Shown here: piece after piece, positions 36,974-46,358 of the stretch
Position numbering within the stretch: position 1 is the stretch's first letter
Layout: each line of letters opens with the position of its first letter
DNA from: Curtobacterium luteum
Lineage (GTDB): Bacteria > Actinomycetota > Actinomycetes > Actinomycetales > Microbacteriaceae
Reading direction: 5' to 3'
DNA length: 64,000 bases
Assembly (NCBI RefSeq): GCF_014646995.1
Contig: NZ_BMOI01000001.1
Location: 1 to 64,000 of the forward strand
Position numbers and translations under genes: made by a program
Notes under the pieces: generated by a model
The model's input: only the letters and a program-made list of their open reading frames with translations
What the model was told of the DNA's origin: nothing
Databases searched by the model: none

Positions 36974-37834
36974 TCAGCCGACCAGCGCCGCGGCGAGCCG
37001 GTCGGCTGCTGCGGCGTCGGCCTGTGGCAGGAACAGCGACGGCTCGACCAGCTCGAGCTCCAGCACCAGCGAGGACCCGTCGTCCGCACGGACCAGGTCG
37101 ACCCGCGCGTAGGGCAGTACCCCGAACCGCTCGCGGACGAGCGCCATCGCGGCCGTGGCGACCTCGACCTGTTCGGCGCTCGCCGTGTGCGGGGTGTTGT
37201 CCTCCGGAGCGAACAGCCCCTCGACCAGCGCAGCCTCGGGCAACGCCACCCGTTTGCTGGCTGCGTGGCTGTACTCGCCGCCGAGGAACACGAGCGGCCA
37301 CTCGCCGTCGATGGGCACGGACGCGACGAACGGCTGCACGAGCACGACCTGCCCGGCTGCGTGCAGGTTCTGGACGTGGGCGGCAGCGGCGGCGTGCTGG
37401 CCCGGACCGTACGACGCCGCGCCCCGACTCCCGGCGCCGACGGCCGGCTTCACGACGAACCGACCCGCCGGGAACACCGGGCGCTCGCCGGGTGGGACGA
37501 ACCGCGTCGGTGTGGTCGGGACCCCGGCGGCGTCGAGCTCGCGGAGGTACTGCTTGTCGGTGCTCCAGAGCACCGCGGGCAGCGGGTTGACGAGCTCGGT
37601 CACGGCGTCGACGCGGTGGAGCCACGCGACGAACTCGGTGAGGCGGTCGTCGTAGTCCCAGGTGGACCGGAGGGCGACCCGGTCGTACGCGGACCAGTCC
37701 ACGTCCGGGTCGTCCCAGTCCACGACGTCGACCACGCCGCCCCTCCGGCGGAGTGCCGCGAGCGCGAGGTCCTCGTCCTCGTCGAGTCCCCGTGCGGGGC
37801 CGGTGGTCGTCCAGGCGAGGGCGGAGATCGTCAC
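36974..37834 (-). CDS. ATP-grasp domain protein
   Basis: A 286-residue probable carboxylate-amine ligase. An N-terminal pre-ATP domain (VDVVDWDDPDVDWSAYDRVA, RSTWDYDDRL) precedes the ATP-grasp fold with FVVKPAVGAGSRGAASY, VQPFVASVPIDGEWPLVFLG and the late metal-binding YARVDLVRADDGSSLVLELE. Similar to small ligases annotated as DcsG- or glutathione-synthase-like; the substrate is unknown. GTG start, with CAGACT six bases upstream on the minus strand, divergent from the fluoride operon. Confidence 0.75.
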   Translation of the reverse strand: MTISALAWTTTGPARGLDEDEDLALAALRRRGGVVDVVDWDDPDVDWSAYDRVALRSTWDYDDRLTEFVAWLHRVDAVTELVNPLPAVLWSTDKQYLRELDAAGVPTTPTRFVPPGERPVFPAGRFVVKPAVGAGSRGAASYGPGQHAAAAAHVQNLHAAGQVVLVQPFVASVPIDGEWPLVFLGGEYSHAASKRVALPEAALVEGLFAPEDNTPHTASAEQVEVATAAMALVRERFGVLPYARVDLVRADDGSSLVLELELVEPSLFLPQADAAAADRLAAALVG

Positions 37835-37839
37835 GGACC

Positions 37840-37872
37840 CAGTCTGTCGGTCCGGGGCGGCCGCGCTACAGT
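37840..37872. promoter_or_regulatory. Divergent -10 boxes: ATP-grasp gene and fluoride operon
   Basis: Minus-strand CAGACT (37845-37840) faces left. Plus-strand TACAGT (37867-37872) would start transcription near 37880, just before the aptamer. Confidence 0.45.
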
Positions 37873-37885
37873 GGGTGCGTCGTCA

Positions 37886-37991
37886 GACCCGGCAGTGGGG
37901 CCTGCCGGACCCAACCGCGGTCGAGCCGCCAACGGTCCCTATCCCGAGATGAGTCGCACGCGCCACGGTGCTGCGTGCTCGGCGATAGGAG
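37886..37991 (+). ncRNA. Fluoride riboswitch (crcB motif) with translational expression platform
   Basis: GGCAGTGGGGCCTGCC (37891-37906) aligns with the fluoride aptamer's first hairpin. A linker containing AACC, the stem GCGG-tcgag-CCGC, and the 3' strand GGTCCC (37934-37939) follow. GGGGCC in the first loop pairs with GGTCCC to make the required pseudoknot. CCTATC-CCGAG (37938-37948) can instead pair with CTCGG-c-GATAGG (37978-37989), covering the start of the GGAG ribosome site (37988-37991). Ligand binding would therefore free translation. The usual TGATG before the 3' strand reads CAACG, so this is a divergent member. The two downstream crcB genes strongly support it. Confidence 0.75.
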
Positions 37992-37995
37992 AGCC

Positions 37996-38535
37996 ATGTC
38001 CCCGGAACGACCCTCGCCCCACGAGGCACCAGCGTTGTCCGAACGTCCCGTGCACCTGCGCTGGCGGTACCTCGGCGTCGTCGCCCTCGGGGGAGCGGTC
38101 GGCACCGGCGCCAGGGCCGCGCTCGCCGCCGCGTTCCCGCCGGGCGCCGGGATCAGCTGGACGATCCTCGCGATCAACGTGGTCGGGGCGTTCTGCCTGG
38201 GCCTGCTCCTGGAGGCGCTCGCGCACCGTGGTCCGGACGTCGGTGGCCGTCGCACGCTCCGCCTCCTCGTCGGCACGGGTGTCCTCGGCGGCTTCACGAC
38301 GTACAGCACCCTCGCGGACGACACCGCCCAGCTGCTCGACGCCGGACGCTGGGGCGCCGGCGCCGGGTACGCGCTCCTCTCCGTCGGGCTCGGGCTGGTC
38401 GCCGTCGCAGCCGGGGTCCTCGTCGCGGGTCGGTTCCGTCCGAGCACGGTCGGTCCGGGCGCAGTCGATCCGAGCACGGTCGGTCCGGGCGCTGTCGATC
38501 CGAGCGCTGTCGAGCGGGCGGGAGACGCCTCGTGA
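37996..38535 (+). CDS. crcB: Fluoride exporter CrcB/Fluc, subunit 1
   Basis: A 179-residue four-helix membrane protein that exports fluoride as a dimer. Conserved: GGAVGTGARAAL, INVVGAFCLGLLLE and the GVLGGFTTYST segment. A C-terminal tail is encoded by 30-base tandem units (38440-38515) giving VGPGAVDPST repeats. ATG 37996 follows GGAGAG, which the upstream riboswitch can mask. It overlaps the second subunit gene by four bases, as in heterodimeric Fluc pairs. Confidence 0.9.
   Translation: MSPERPSPHEAPALSERPVHLRWRYLGVVALGGAVGTGARAALAAAFPPGAGISWTILAINVVGAFCLGLLLEALAHRGPDVGGRRTLRLLVGTGVLGGFTTYSTLADDTAQLLDAGRWGAGAGYALLSVGLGLVAVAAGVLVAGRFRPSTVGPGAVDPSTVGPGAVDPSAVERAGDAS
38440..38515 (+). repeat. 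30-base tandem repeat in the crcB tail
   Basis: Units 38440-38469 and 38470-38499 differ at one base, and a partial third unit follows. All are in frame within the C-terminal tail, so gain or loss of a unit would not break the gene. Confidence 0.85.
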
Positions 38536-38921
38536 CCCCGCTGGAACTCCTCGCCGTCGCCGTCGGTGGCGGAGTCGGAGCCGCTCTGCGCTTCCTCCTC
38601 GACGGTGCGGTCAAGGCCCGGGTCAGCGGCACCGCGCTCGGACGGTTCCCGCTCGGCACGCTGGTGATCAACGTGACCGGGTCGTTCGTGCTCGGGCTCG
38701 TCACCGGGCTCGGGCAGGCCGGTGCGTTGCCGCTCCCGATGGTCGCCGTGCTCGGGACGGGCATGATGGGTGGGTACACGACGTTCTCGACGGCGAGCGT
38801 CGAGACCGTGCAGCTCCTCCGATCCGGCAAGTCCCGGCTCGCCGTCCTGAACGGCCTCGGGATGCTCGTCGTCTCGGTCGGCGCAGCCGCGCTCGGCCTG
38901 CTCATCGGAAGGAACACATGA
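38532..38921 (+). CDS. crcB: Fluoride exporter CrcB/Fluc, subunit 2
   Basis: A 129-residue small membrane protein: GGGVGAALRFLLDG, LVINVTGSFVLGLVTG and the MMGGYTTFSTASVET filter segment. Standard length with no tail. GTG start in GTGA; ATGA overlap with the next gene. Expected to pair with subunit 1 in an antiparallel heterodimer. Confidence 0.92.
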   Translation: MTPLELLAVAVGGGVGAALRFLLDGAVKARVSGTALGRFPLGTLVINVTGSFVLGLVTGLGQAGALPLPMVAVLGTGMMGGYTTFSTASVETVQLLRSGKSRLAVLNGLGMLVVSVGAAALGLLIGRNT

Positions 38922-39523
38922 CCTCGGAACGCCCCGGCGAACTCGTCCTCGTCCGCCACGGAGAGACGGAGTGGTCGAAGAGCGGGCAGCACACCGGCCG
39001 CACGGACATCCCGCTCACGGAGAACGGCGTCGAGCAGGCGGAGCGTGCCGGTCGGTTCCTCGCCGACCGCACCTTCGCGCTCGCGCTGTCGAGCCCGCTC
39101 CAGCGCGCACGGGACACCGCGGGGCTGGTCGGCGTCGACCCGGAGCTCGACGAGGACCTCCTCGAGTGGGACTACGGCGCGTACGAGGGGCTGACCACCC
39201 CGCAGATCAAGGTGCTGCGCCACGGACCGTGGGACCTCTGGACCGACGGGGTGCCGGCCGGCGAGACCCCGGGGGAGAACGCCGCCGAGGTCCGGGTCCG
39301 CGTCGAGCGCATCCTGAACCGTGCGCGACCCGTCCTCGCCGAGGGCCAGGACGCCATCGTCGTCGCGCACGGCCACGTCCTCCGCGCACTCGGCGCCGCC
39401 TGGATCCGGTTGGCGCCGCAGGACGGTGCCGTGCTCAAGCTCGGCACCGCTTCGGTGAGCATCCTCGGCTACGAGCACGGCCGCCCGGTGATCGACGCCT
39501 GGAACATCCAGCCGCGCGACTGA
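38918..39523 (+). CDS. Histidine phosphatase (phosphoglycerate mutase) family protein
   Basis: A 201-residue branch-2-like phosphatase with the catalytic LVRHGETEW, the phospho-acceptor histidine being H in [25 protein letters not shown] and the second catalytic [11 protein letters not shown]. It may be a sugar- or cofactor-phosphate phosphatase; the substrate is not evident. It is the third gene of the fluoride operon, an arrangement that could reflect fluoride inhibition of phosphoryl enzymes such as enolase, but this link is speculative. Confidence 0.85.
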   Translation: MTSERPGELVLVRHGETEWSKSGQHTGRTDIPLTENGVEQAERAGRFLADRTFALALSSPLQRARDTAGLVGVDPELDEDLLEWDYGAYEGLTTPQIKVLRHGPWDLWTDGVPAGETPGENAAEVRVRVERILNRARPVLAEGQDAIVVAHGHVLRALGAAWIRLAPQDGAVLKLGTASVSILGYEHGRPVIDAWNIQPRD

Positions 39524-39539
39524 CGTCGCGAGCGCACAT

Positions 39540-39583
39540 CGGACGGGAGGCCCGTGGCGGCGCCGCCACGGGCCTCCCGTCCG
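39540..39583 (+). terminator. Terminator of the fluoride operon
   Basis: Perfect 22-base arms (39540-39561 and 39562-39583) beginning CGGACGGGAGGCCCGTGG form a loopless palindrome of the GGACGGGAGGC hairpin family. Confidence 0.8.
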
Positions 39584-39631
39584 TCCGCTGCGCACGTTCC
39601 TTCCCCGGTCACGTGCGATGGCTGGCGTGAT

Positions 39632-39691
39632 CGGGCGTCCCTGGTCGAACGGAACGACCAGGCACGCCCGGAACGACCAGGGACGCCCGGA
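39632..39691. repeat. Second inverted repeat between convergent genes
   Basis: GGGCGTCCCTGGTCG and CGACCAGGGACGCCC flank two direct GAACGACCAGG units. It is probably the terminator of the FUSC gene on the minus strand. Confidence 0.7.
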
Positions 39692-39701
39692 GCGCCCCGC
39701 C

Positions 39702-40769
39702 TCAGATGGTCGGCACCGCGCTCGTCGCACCCAGCGGACGGCCTCGGCGACGCTCGACCGCCCGACCGACGAGCAGCAGCGCGACGCTCACGACGGCACC
39801 GAGCACGGTCTGCACGATGCGGTCGAGCGCGAGGAGCTGCGGCGCCTCCGGGAGGCTCAGCCACGACACCGCGAGGGCGAGGGGCGTGAGGAAGAGCAGC
39901 GTCACCGCGTAGTGCCGCGCCACGAAGATCTCGGCGAAGAACTGCCCGACCACGGCGATCACGACGATCCACCAGACGCCCGGCTCGAGCAGCAGGATCC
40001 CCACGGCGACGACCGTCCCGCCGACGGTGCCGACCACGCGCTGCCAGGCGCGGCGGAGCGTGTGGCGTTGGCGGAGCGCGGGGAGCGTCGACACGACGGC
40101 GATGACCGCCCAGTACGGGTGTCCGAGGCCGGGCAGCGCCTCGGCGACACCGCCGGCGACCAGCGACCCGACGACGTTGAGCGCCACCGTCTCGCGGAGC
40201 GCCCGCGTGCGGAGGACGGCGAGCGTCCGGTGCTTGCGTTCGCCGAGCGGTCGCAAGCGGTGCGGTGCGTGCGGGTGGATCACCCGACGGAGCACGACGC
40301 CGGACATCGCCACGAGCCACGCCCACGCCACCGAGCAGACGATGATGAGCAGGACCGTCGGGACGTCGGCCGGCCGGAGCGGCACGAGCGCGGACACGAC
40401 GAACGCGAACACGGGGAAGATCGGCTGCGCCGGGATCGTCTGCAGCGCCGTGAGGGTGCACACCGCGACGACCAGCACGACCACGAGGCCGATCGCCTGC
40501 AGCCACAGCGGGTGCCCGAGCAGCGCCACCCCGATGCCCGCGAGCATGCAGGCCGCCTGCAGCGCCCCGGCGACACCCGTGGTCACGGCGCGCTGTCGGT
40601 ACGGCTCCGTCGCGCCGAAGATCGCGGTGAACCCGGCGAACATCGCGAACGCCGCGTACCCGGGCATCCCGAGGGCGATGAGCAGCGCGAGCGGCGCGCC
40701 GCCGGCGATCGCGGCGCGGGCTGCGCCCTCGAGGTTCACGGTCCGGGTCGAGTGCGCAGGTGTCGTCAT
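39702..40769 (-). CDS. FUSC family transporter
   Basis: A 355-residue integral membrane protein of the fusaric-acid-resistance/aromatic-acid-exporter kind. Two groups of hydrophobic helices (for example [20 protein letters not shown] and [18 protein letters not shown]) flank a cytosolic middle with [19 protein letters not shown] polar text, and a second membrane block has [19 protein letters not shown]. It would export small aromatic acids; no partner genes are present. ATG 40769 has GGAGG seven bases before it. Confidence 0.8.
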   Translation of the reverse strand: MTTPAHSTRTVNLEGAARAAIAGGAPLALLIALGMPGYAAFAMFAGFTAIFGATEPYRQRAVTTGVAGALQAACMLAGIGVALLGHPLWLQAIGLVVVLVVAVCTLTALQTIPAQPIFPVFAFVVSALVPLRPADVPTVLLIIVCSVAWAWLVAMSGVVLRRVIHPHAPHRLRPLGERKHRTLAVLRTRALRETVALNVVGSLVAGGVAEALPGLGHPYWAVIAVVSTLPALRQRHTLRRAWQRVVGTVGGTVVAVGILLLEPGVWWIVVIAVVGQFFAEIFVARHYAVTLLFLTPLALAVSWLSLPEAPQLLALDRIVQTVLGAVVSVALLLVGRAVERRRGRPLGATSAVPTI

Positions 40770-40813
40770 GTCGCCTCCATCTTCCCACCGCGACGGGTGT
40801 CGCCGACCCGGGC

Positions 40814-40874
40814 CGCGCCTCCAGGCGGTCCCCGCCACCGGCCTGGAGGCGCGTGGCGGGCTCGCCACGCGCCT
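40814..40874. repeat. Two overlapping, mutually exclusive hairpins
   Basis: Stem A pairs CGCGCCTCCAGGC (40814-40826) with GCCTGGAGGCGCG (40841-40853). Stem B pairs AGGCGCGTGGCG (40847-40858) with CGCCACGCGCCT (40863-40874). They share 40847-40853, so only one can form at a time. Confidence 0.8.
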
Positions 40875-40894
40875 GGCGTCCGGACCGACGCGGC

Positions 40895-40917
40895 TTGGTA
40901 TACCAACCTGCTAGAGT
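40895..40917 (+). promoter_or_regulatory. leuC promoter with palindromic operator
   Basis: The perfect palindrome TTGGTATACCAA (40895-40906), strikingly AT-rich here, lies five bases before the extended -10 TGC-TAGAGT (40912-40917). No good -35 is seen, so the palindrome probably binds a regulator of leuCD. Confidence 0.55.
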
Positions 40918-40973
40918 GGCCGGACGAGCCGCGACAGCGGCGCATCGACGGACAACGAGGAAGGGTCGAGTCG

Positions 40974-42437
40974 ATGGGAAAGACGCTCGCCGAGAAGGTG
41001 TGGGACGACCACGTCGTGGTCAGGGGCGAGGACGGGAAGCCAGACCTCCTCTACATCGACCTCCACCTCGTGCACGAGGTGACGAGCCCGCAGGCGTTCG
41101 ACGGCCTGCGCCAGGCCGGCCGCCCGGTGCGTCGCCTCGACCTCACGATCGCGACCGAGGACCACAACACCCCGACGCTCGCCATCGACCGTCCCATCGA
41201 GGACCCGACGAGCCGCACCCAGATCGAGGCGCTCCGACGCAACTGCGCGGAGTTCGGGGTGCGCCTGCACTCGCTCGGCGACAAGGAACAGGGCATCGTG
41301 CACGTCGTCGGTCCGCAGCTCGGACTCACGATGCCCGGCATCACCGTGGTGTGCGGCGATTCGCACACCAGCACGCACGGCGCGTTCGGCGCGATGGCGT
41401 TCGGCATCGGCACGTCCGAGGTCGAGCACGTCCTCGCCACGCAGACGCTGCCGCTCAAGCCGTTCAAGACGATGGCGATCACGGTCGAGGGCACGCTCCG
41501 CCCCGGCGTCACGGCGAAGGACATCATCCTCGCGGTCATCGCGAAGATCGGCACGGGCGGCGGCCAGGGCTACGTGCTCGAGTACCGCGGCTCCGCGATC
41601 CGCGCGCTCTCGATGGAGGGCCGCATGACGATCTGCAACATGTCGATCGAGGCCGGCGCCCGCGCCGGCATGGTCGCGCCCGACCAGACGACCTACGACT
41701 ACGTGCAGGGCCGCGACCACGCGCCGACGGGTCAGGACTGGGACGACGCCGTCGCCTACTGGGACACGCTCGCGACCGACGACGACGCGGTCTTCGACGC
41801 CGAGGTGTTCATCGACGCCGACGAGCTCGAGCCCTTCGTCACCTGGGGCACCAACCCCGGCCAGGGCGTCTCGCTCTCCGAGACGGTCCCGGACCCGTCC
41901 GACTACACCGACCCGAACGACCAGGCCGCCGCCCAGCGCGCGCTGGAGTACATGGACCTCGAGGCCGGCACCCCGATGAAGGACATCGCGGTCGACGCGG
42001 TGTTCATGGGGTCGTGCACGAACTCCCGCATCGAGGACCTCCGGGCCTTCGCGTCGATCATCGAGGGCCGGAAGAAGGCCGACGGCGTCCGCGTGATGGT
42101 CGTGCCGGGCTCCGCTCGGGTCCGGCTCGAGGCCGAGGCCGAGGGGCTGGACAAGGTGTTCACGGACTTCGGCGCCGAGTGGCGGTTCGCCGGCTGCTCC
42201 ATGTGCCTCGGCATGAACCCCGACCAGCTCGCGCAGGGGGAGCGCTGCGCGTCCACCTCGAACCGCAACTTCGAGGGCCGGCAGGGCAAGGGCGGGCGCA
42301 CCCACCTGGTGTCGCCGCTCGTCGCCGCTGCCACCGCGGTCCGCGGCACGCTGTCGAGCCCGTGGGACCTGGCGACCGACGACGCTCTGCTGTCCGTCAC
42401 GGACACCGAGACCGCGACCACCGAGGGGAAGTTCTGA
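40974..42437 (+). CDS. leuC: 3-isopropylmalate dehydratase large subunit
   Basis: A 487-residue aconitase-family subunit that, with LeuD, isomerises 2- to 3-isopropylmalate in leucine synthesis. It carries the 4Fe-4S ligands as GSCTNSR and [10 protein letters not shown], plus [19 protein letters not shown] 40974 is preceded by GAGGAAGGG. A leader of about 50 bases follows the regulated promoter. LeuD begins at its stop codon. Confidence 0.97.
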   Translation: MGKTLAEKVWDDHVVVRGEDGKPDLLYIDLHLVHEVTSPQAFDGLRQAGRPVRRLDLTIATEDHNTPTLAIDRPIEDPTSRTQIEALRRNCAEFGVRLHSLGDKEQGIVHVVGPQLGLTMPGITVVCGDSHTSTHGAFGAMAFGIGTSEVEHVLATQTLPLKPFKTMAITVEGTLRPGVTAKDIILAVIAKIGTGGGQGYVLEYRGSAIRALSMEGRMTICNMSIEAGARAGMVAPDQTTYDYVQGRDHAPTGQDWDDAVAYWDTLATDDDAVFDAEVFIDADELEPFVTWGTNPGQGVSLSETVPDPSDYTDPNDQAAAQRALEYMDLEAGTPMKDIAVDAVFMGSCTNSRIEDLRAFASIIEGRKKADGVRVMVVPGSARVRLEAEAEGLDKVFTDFGAEWRFAGCSMCLGMNPDQLAQGERCASTSNRNFEGRQGKGGRTHLVSPLVAAATAVRGTLSSPWDLATDDALLSVTDTETATTEGKF

Positions 42438-43033
42438 TGGACAAGATCACCACCGTCACCGGCGTCGCCGCGCCGCTGAAGCGCTCCAACGTCGACACCG
42501 ACCAGATCATCCCCGCGGTCTACCTCAAGCGCGTCACGAAGACCGGCTTCGAGGACGCCCTGTTCGCCGGGTGGCGCCAGGACCCGGAGTTCGTGCTCAA
42601 CCAGCCCGAGTACCAGGGTGCCGCGGTGCTGGTCGCCGGTCCGGACTTCGGCACCGGCTCGTCGCGCGAGCACGCCGTCTGGGCACTCCGCGACTTCGGC
42701 TTCCGCGTCGTCGTGTCCTCTCGGTTCGCGGACATCTTCAAGGGGAACGCGGGCAAGCAGGGACTCGTCACGGCGATCGTGACCGAATCGGAAGTCGAGG
42801 CGCTCTGGGCCGAGATCGAGCGGAACCCGGGGGCATCGGCCACGGTCGACCTCGTGGCGCAGCGCGTGTCGCTGGGCGATGTGGACGTGCCCTTCGAGAT
42901 CGACGCTTACACTCGTTGGCGGTTGATGGAAGGGCTCGACGACATCGGGCTCACCCTCCGTGACGAGTCCTCGATCACGGAGTTCGAATCCCGCCGCTCC
43001 AGTTGGCGGCCGAAGACATTGCCGGTGAAGTAG
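42437..43033 (+). CDS. leuD: 3-isopropylmalate dehydratase small subunit
   Basis: The 198-residue swivel-domain partner of LeuC. Conserved: [16 protein letters not shown] and [17 protein letters not shown]. The start shares one base with the leuC stop (TGATG), and the stop shares one base with the murA GTG. This tight packing places cell-wall murA in the leucine operon. Confidence 0.97.
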   Translation: MDKITTVTGVAAPLKRSNVDTDQIIPAVYLKRVTKTGFEDALFAGWRQDPEFVLNQPEYQGAAVLVAGPDFGTGSSREHAVWALRDFGFRVVVSSRFADIFKGNAGKQGLVTAIVTESEVEALWAEIERNPGASATVDLVAQRVSLGDVDVPFEIDAYTRWRLMEGLDDIGLTLRDESSITEFESRRSSWRPKTLPVK

Positions 43034-44400
43034 TGAACTCTCTCGTACAGGACGCAGCGGCCGCAGGGGCTCGCGTTGGTCTCAAGTCGGACGAGATCGT
43101 CATCCGGGGCGGCAAGCCGCTCGTGGGACGCATCGAGGTCCGCGGAGCCAAGAACCTCGCGACCAAGGCCATGGTCGCTGCGCTGCTGGGCGACACCCCC
43201 TCGATCCTCAAGGACGTGCCGGACATCTCCGACGTCCAGGTCGTGCGCGGCCTGCTCGAGGTCCACGGGGTGCGCATCACGGACCCTGCACGAGGCGAGC
43301 TCATCCTCGACCCGTCCAACGTCGAGTCGGCGCACTTCGCCGAGATCGACGCGCACGCCGGGTCGAGCCGCATCCCGATCCTGTTCTGCGGTCCGCTGCT
43401 GCACAAGCTCGGTGAGGCGTTCATCCCCGACCTCGGCGGCTGCCGCATCGGCGACCGCCCGATCGACTTCCACCTCGACGCCCTGCGCGCGATGGGCGCG
43501 GTCGTGGACAAGCAGGTCAGCGGCATCCACCTCACCGCGCCGAACGGCCTGCGGGGTGCGGAGATCGAGCTGCCCTACCCGAGCGTCGGCGCGACCGAGC
43601 AGGTCCTGCTCTCGTCCGTCCTCGCCACCGGGGTCACCGAGCTCCGGAACGCCGCGATCGAGCCCGAGATCATGGACCTCATCGCGATCCTGCAGAAGAT
43701 GGGCGCGATCGTCACGGTCGAGCCGAACCGCACCATCTTCATCGAGGGCGTCGAGTCGCTCCGCGGCTACACCCACCGCGCGATCAACGACCGCAACGAG
43801 GCCGCCAGCTGGGCCTCGGCGGCGCTCGCGACCGACGGTGACATCTTCGTCGAGGGCGCGAAGCAGCAGGAGCTGATGACGTTCCTCAACGTCTTCCGCA
43901 AGGTCGGCGGCGGGTTCGACGTCCAGGAGGACGGCATCCGCTTCTACCGCGAGCGCGAGACCCTGCGCCCCGTGGTCGTCGAGACGGACGTGCACCCCGG
44001 CTTCATGACCGACTGGCAGCAGCCGCTCATCGTGGCGCTCACCCAGGCCGACGGGCAGAGCATCGTCCACGAGACCGTGTACGAGAACCGCTTCGGCTTC
44101 ACCGACGCCCTCAACGAGATGGGCGCCGACATCGTCGTGCACAAGGAAGGGCTGCCCGGACACGACCGCCGCGTCGCGCGTCGGCCGTTCGAGCAGGCCG
44201 CGGTCATCACCGGGCCGACGACGCTGCACGCTGCGGACGTCCGCGTCCCCGACCTCCGCGGCGGCTTCAGCCACCTCATCGCGGCGCTGACCGCCGAGGG
44301 CGAGTCGCGGATCTCCAACGTCGGCATCATCAGCCGGGGCTACGAGCACTTCATCCCGAAGCTCCGCAAGCTCGGCGCCGACTTCGACTTCGCCGGCTGA
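43033..44400 (+). CDS. murA: UDP-N-acetylglucosamine 1-carboxyvinyltransferase
   Basis: A 455-residue cytosolic enzyme adding enolpyruvate to UDP-GlcNAc, the first committed step of peptidoglycan. Motifs: GRIEVRGAKNLATKAMVAAL, the catalytic cysteine in GGCRIGDRPIDFHL (so the fosfomycin target residue is present, unlike the Asp of mycobacteria), and DVRVPDLRGGF near the end. GTG 43033 overlaps the leuD stop; a longer frame to 43003 would overlap leuD further without a ribosome site. Confidence 0.95.
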   Translation: MNSLVQDAAAAGARVGLKSDEIVIRGGKPLVGRIEVRGAKNLATKAMVAALLGDTPSILKDVPDISDVQVVRGLLEVHGVRITDPARGELILDPSNVESAHFAEIDAHAGSSRIPILFCGPLLHKLGEAFIPDLGGCRIGDRPIDFHLDALRAMGAVVDKQVSGIHLTAPNGLRGAEIELPYPSVGATEQVLLSSVLATGVTELRNAAIEPEIMDLIAILQKMGAIVTVEPNRTIFIEGVESLRGYTHRAINDRNEAASWASAALATDGDIFVEGAKQQELMTFLNVFRKVGGGFDVQEDGIRFYRERETLRPVVVETDVHPGFMTDWQQPLIVALTQADGQSIVHETVYENRFGFTDALNEMGADIVVHKEGLPGHDRRVARRPFEQAAVITGPTTLHAADVRVPDLRGGFSHLIAALTAEGESRISNVGIISRGYEHFIPKLRKLGADFDFAG

Positions 44401-44405
44401 GCGTC

Positions 44406-45224
44406 GTGGCTGCTTCAGGTGACGGCCTGGAGGCGCGGCGCGCGTCCGCCTCGCAGGTCTCGACCGGTCTGCCCAACCCCGGGCGGCGCTGGCGCCGCGG
44501 TGAGCTGAACACCGCGTTCCGCATCACCGCGTCCGTCGTGATCCCGGTCTTCCGGTTCTCCGCGCGGTACCACTGGCACGGGCCGAAGCGTCTGCCCGAG
44601 GGCGGCGCGTTCGTCCTGGCGCCGAACCACTTCACGAACATCGACCCGCTCGTGGTGGGGACCGCCGTCTGGCTGTCCCGCCGGGCGCCGCGGTTCCTCG
44701 CGAAGGCGTCGCTGTTCAACGTCCCCGTGTTCGGCAAGCTCATGGCCGGCATGGGGCAGATCCCCGTCGAACGTTCCGGTCGCACGCGCCTCAGCGACCC
44801 GCTCGGCGGCGGCAGGTCCGTCATCGAGCAGGGTGGCGCGATCATCGTCTACCCCGAGGGCACCCTGACCCGCGACCCGGACCTCTGGCCGATGCGCGGC
44901 AAGACCGGTGCCGTCCGGATCGCGCTCGAGAACGACGTGCCGCTCATCCCGATGGCCCATTGGGGCACGCAGGGCATCATGGCGCGCTACGGCAAGAAGC
45001 TGAAGCTCTTCCCGCCGACCCGCGTCGACGTCATCGTCGGCGACCCCGTCGACCTGTCCGCCTACCGCGGACGGCCCATCGACCAGCAGATGCTCGTCGA
45101 GGCGACCGGCATCGTCATGCAGCGCATCACCGAGCTGCTCGAGGAACTCCGCGGCGAGACGGCCCCGGCCACGCGCTGGGACCCGGCCGCGAACAACCAG
45201 AAGGAGACCGGCAAGTTTGAGTGA
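44406..45224 (+). CDS. plsC: 1-acyl-sn-glycerol-3-phosphate acyltransferase
   Basis: A 272-residue membrane-associated acyltransferase making phosphatidic acid. Block I is NHFTNID, block II GKLMAGMGQIPVER and block III VYPEGTLTRD. The first residues (GDGLEARRAS) are encoded by a copy of the dispersed word GACGGCCTGGAGGCGCG (44421-44437), so the repeat has become coding, or the true start lies further in. Eight-base overlap with gpsA. Confidence 0.9.
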   Translation: MAASGDGLEARRASASQVSTGLPNPGRRWRRGELNTAFRITASVVIPVFRFSARYHWHGPKRLPEGGAFVLAPNHFTNIDPLVVGTAVWLSRRAPRFLAKASLFNVPVFGKLMAGMGQIPVERSGRTRLSDPLGGGRSVIEQGGAIIVYPEGTLTRDPDLWPMRGKTGAVRIALENDVPLIPMAHWGTQGIMARYGKKLKLFPPTRVDVIVGDPVDLSAYRGRPIDQQMLVEATGIVMQRITELLEELRGETAPATRWDPAANNQKETGKFE

Positions 45225-46329
45225 CCACGGAACGGGCCTCCGCCCGCACGAGGACCACCCGGACCCCGTCGTCGCCGCTCCCGGTGCCGTCGACACCGCC
45301 GCTATCCGCGTCGTCATGCAGACGACCGACAAGCCACGGGTGGCCGTGATCGGCGCCGGCAGCTGGGGGACCACGTTCGCGAAGGTGCTCGCCGAGGGCG
45401 GGGCGGACACCGTCGTGTGGGCACGCCGACCCGAGGTGGCGCGCGAGATCACCGAGACGAAGCGGAACTCCGAGTACCTGCCGGGCATCAACCTGCCGCG
45501 GACGCTCACCGCGTCGACGTCGCTGTCCGCCGTGCTCGACGGCGCACAGCAGGTGTACGTGTCGGTGCCGTCGCAGTCGCTCCGCTCGAACCTCGCCGCG
45601 ATCGCCTCCCTCCTGCCCGAGGACGTCCCGGTCGTCAGCCTCATGAAGGGCGTCGAGAAGGCGACGGGCCTCCGGATGAGCGAGGTCCTGCACGAGGGCC
45701 TCGGGATCGACCGCGAGCGCATCGCGGTGGCCAGCGGACCGAACCTCGCGCTCGAGATCGCACGGCGGCAGCCGACCGCGGCCGTCGTCTCGTCGACGTC
45801 GCTCGACACCGCCACCGCGGTCGCGACCGTCGCCACGAACCCGTACTTCCGGTCGTTCACCAACACCGACGTGATCGGTACCGAGTTCGGCGGTGTGCTG
45901 AAGAACCTCATCGCGGTCGCCATCGGCATCGTGGACGGCGTGGGCTACGGCGAGAACACGAAGGCGTCGATCATCACCCGGGGCCTCGCGGAGATGACCG
46001 AGTTCGCGGTGTCGCTCGGCGCGCAGTCCTCGACGCTGTCCGGCCTCGCCGGGCTGGGGGACCTCATCGCCACCTGCCAGTCGCCGCTCTCGCGGAACAA
46101 CACCGCCGGCCGGCTGCTCGGGCAGGGCTACCGGTTCGACGAGGTCGTGCGGCAGATGAACCAGACCGCGGAGGGGCTCGCCTCGGTCGCCCCGATCCTC
46201 GAGCTGGCGGCAGCGAACGGCGTCGACATGCCCATCGTGAGCCAGGTGGGCGAGGTCCTCGCCGGTAGGCTCGACCCGCGCAACATCGCGCCGCACCTCA
46301 CCGAGACCGACGAGCCCCAGGGCGAGTGA
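45217..46329 (+). CDS. gpsA: Glycerol-3-phosphate dehydrogenase [NAD(P)+]
   Basis: Makes sn-glycerol-3-phosphate from dihydroxyacetone phosphate for phospholipid synthesis, fitting its place after plsC. Rossmann motif AVIGAGSWGTTFAKVLAEGG, then SLMKGVEKATG, GTEFGGVLKNLIAVAIG and the late GLAGLGDLIATCQSP. TTG 45217 follows AAGGAG and overlaps plsC (370 residues). ATG 45316 gives the usual 337-residue length but has no ribosome site. Confidence 0.93.
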   Translation: MSDHGTGLRPHEDHPDPVVAAPGAVDTAAIRVVMQTTDKPRVAVIGAGSWGTTFAKVLAEGGADTVVWARRPEVAREITETKRNSEYLPGINLPRTLTASTSLSAVLDGAQQVYVSVPSQSLRSNLAAIASLLPEDVPVVSLMKGVEKATGLRMSEVLHEGLGIDRERIAVASGPNLALEIARRQPTAAVVSSTSLDTATAVATVATNPYFRSFTNTDVIGTEFGGVLKNLIAVAIGIVDGVGYGENTKASIITRGLAEMTEFAVSLGAQSSTLSGLAGLGDLIATCQSPLSRNNTAGRLLGQGYRFDEVVRQMNQTAEGLASVAPILELAAANGVDMPIVSQVGEVLAGRLDPRNIAPHLTETDEPQGE

Positions 46330-46358
46330 CGGGTCCGCGACCACCCAGGGGGTCCTCC

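Noticed and set aside
40895-40906. TTGGTATACCAA as an LtbR site for leuCD
   Set aside because: The LtbR motif that I recall from Corynebacterium differs, so I kept it only as an unnamed operator.
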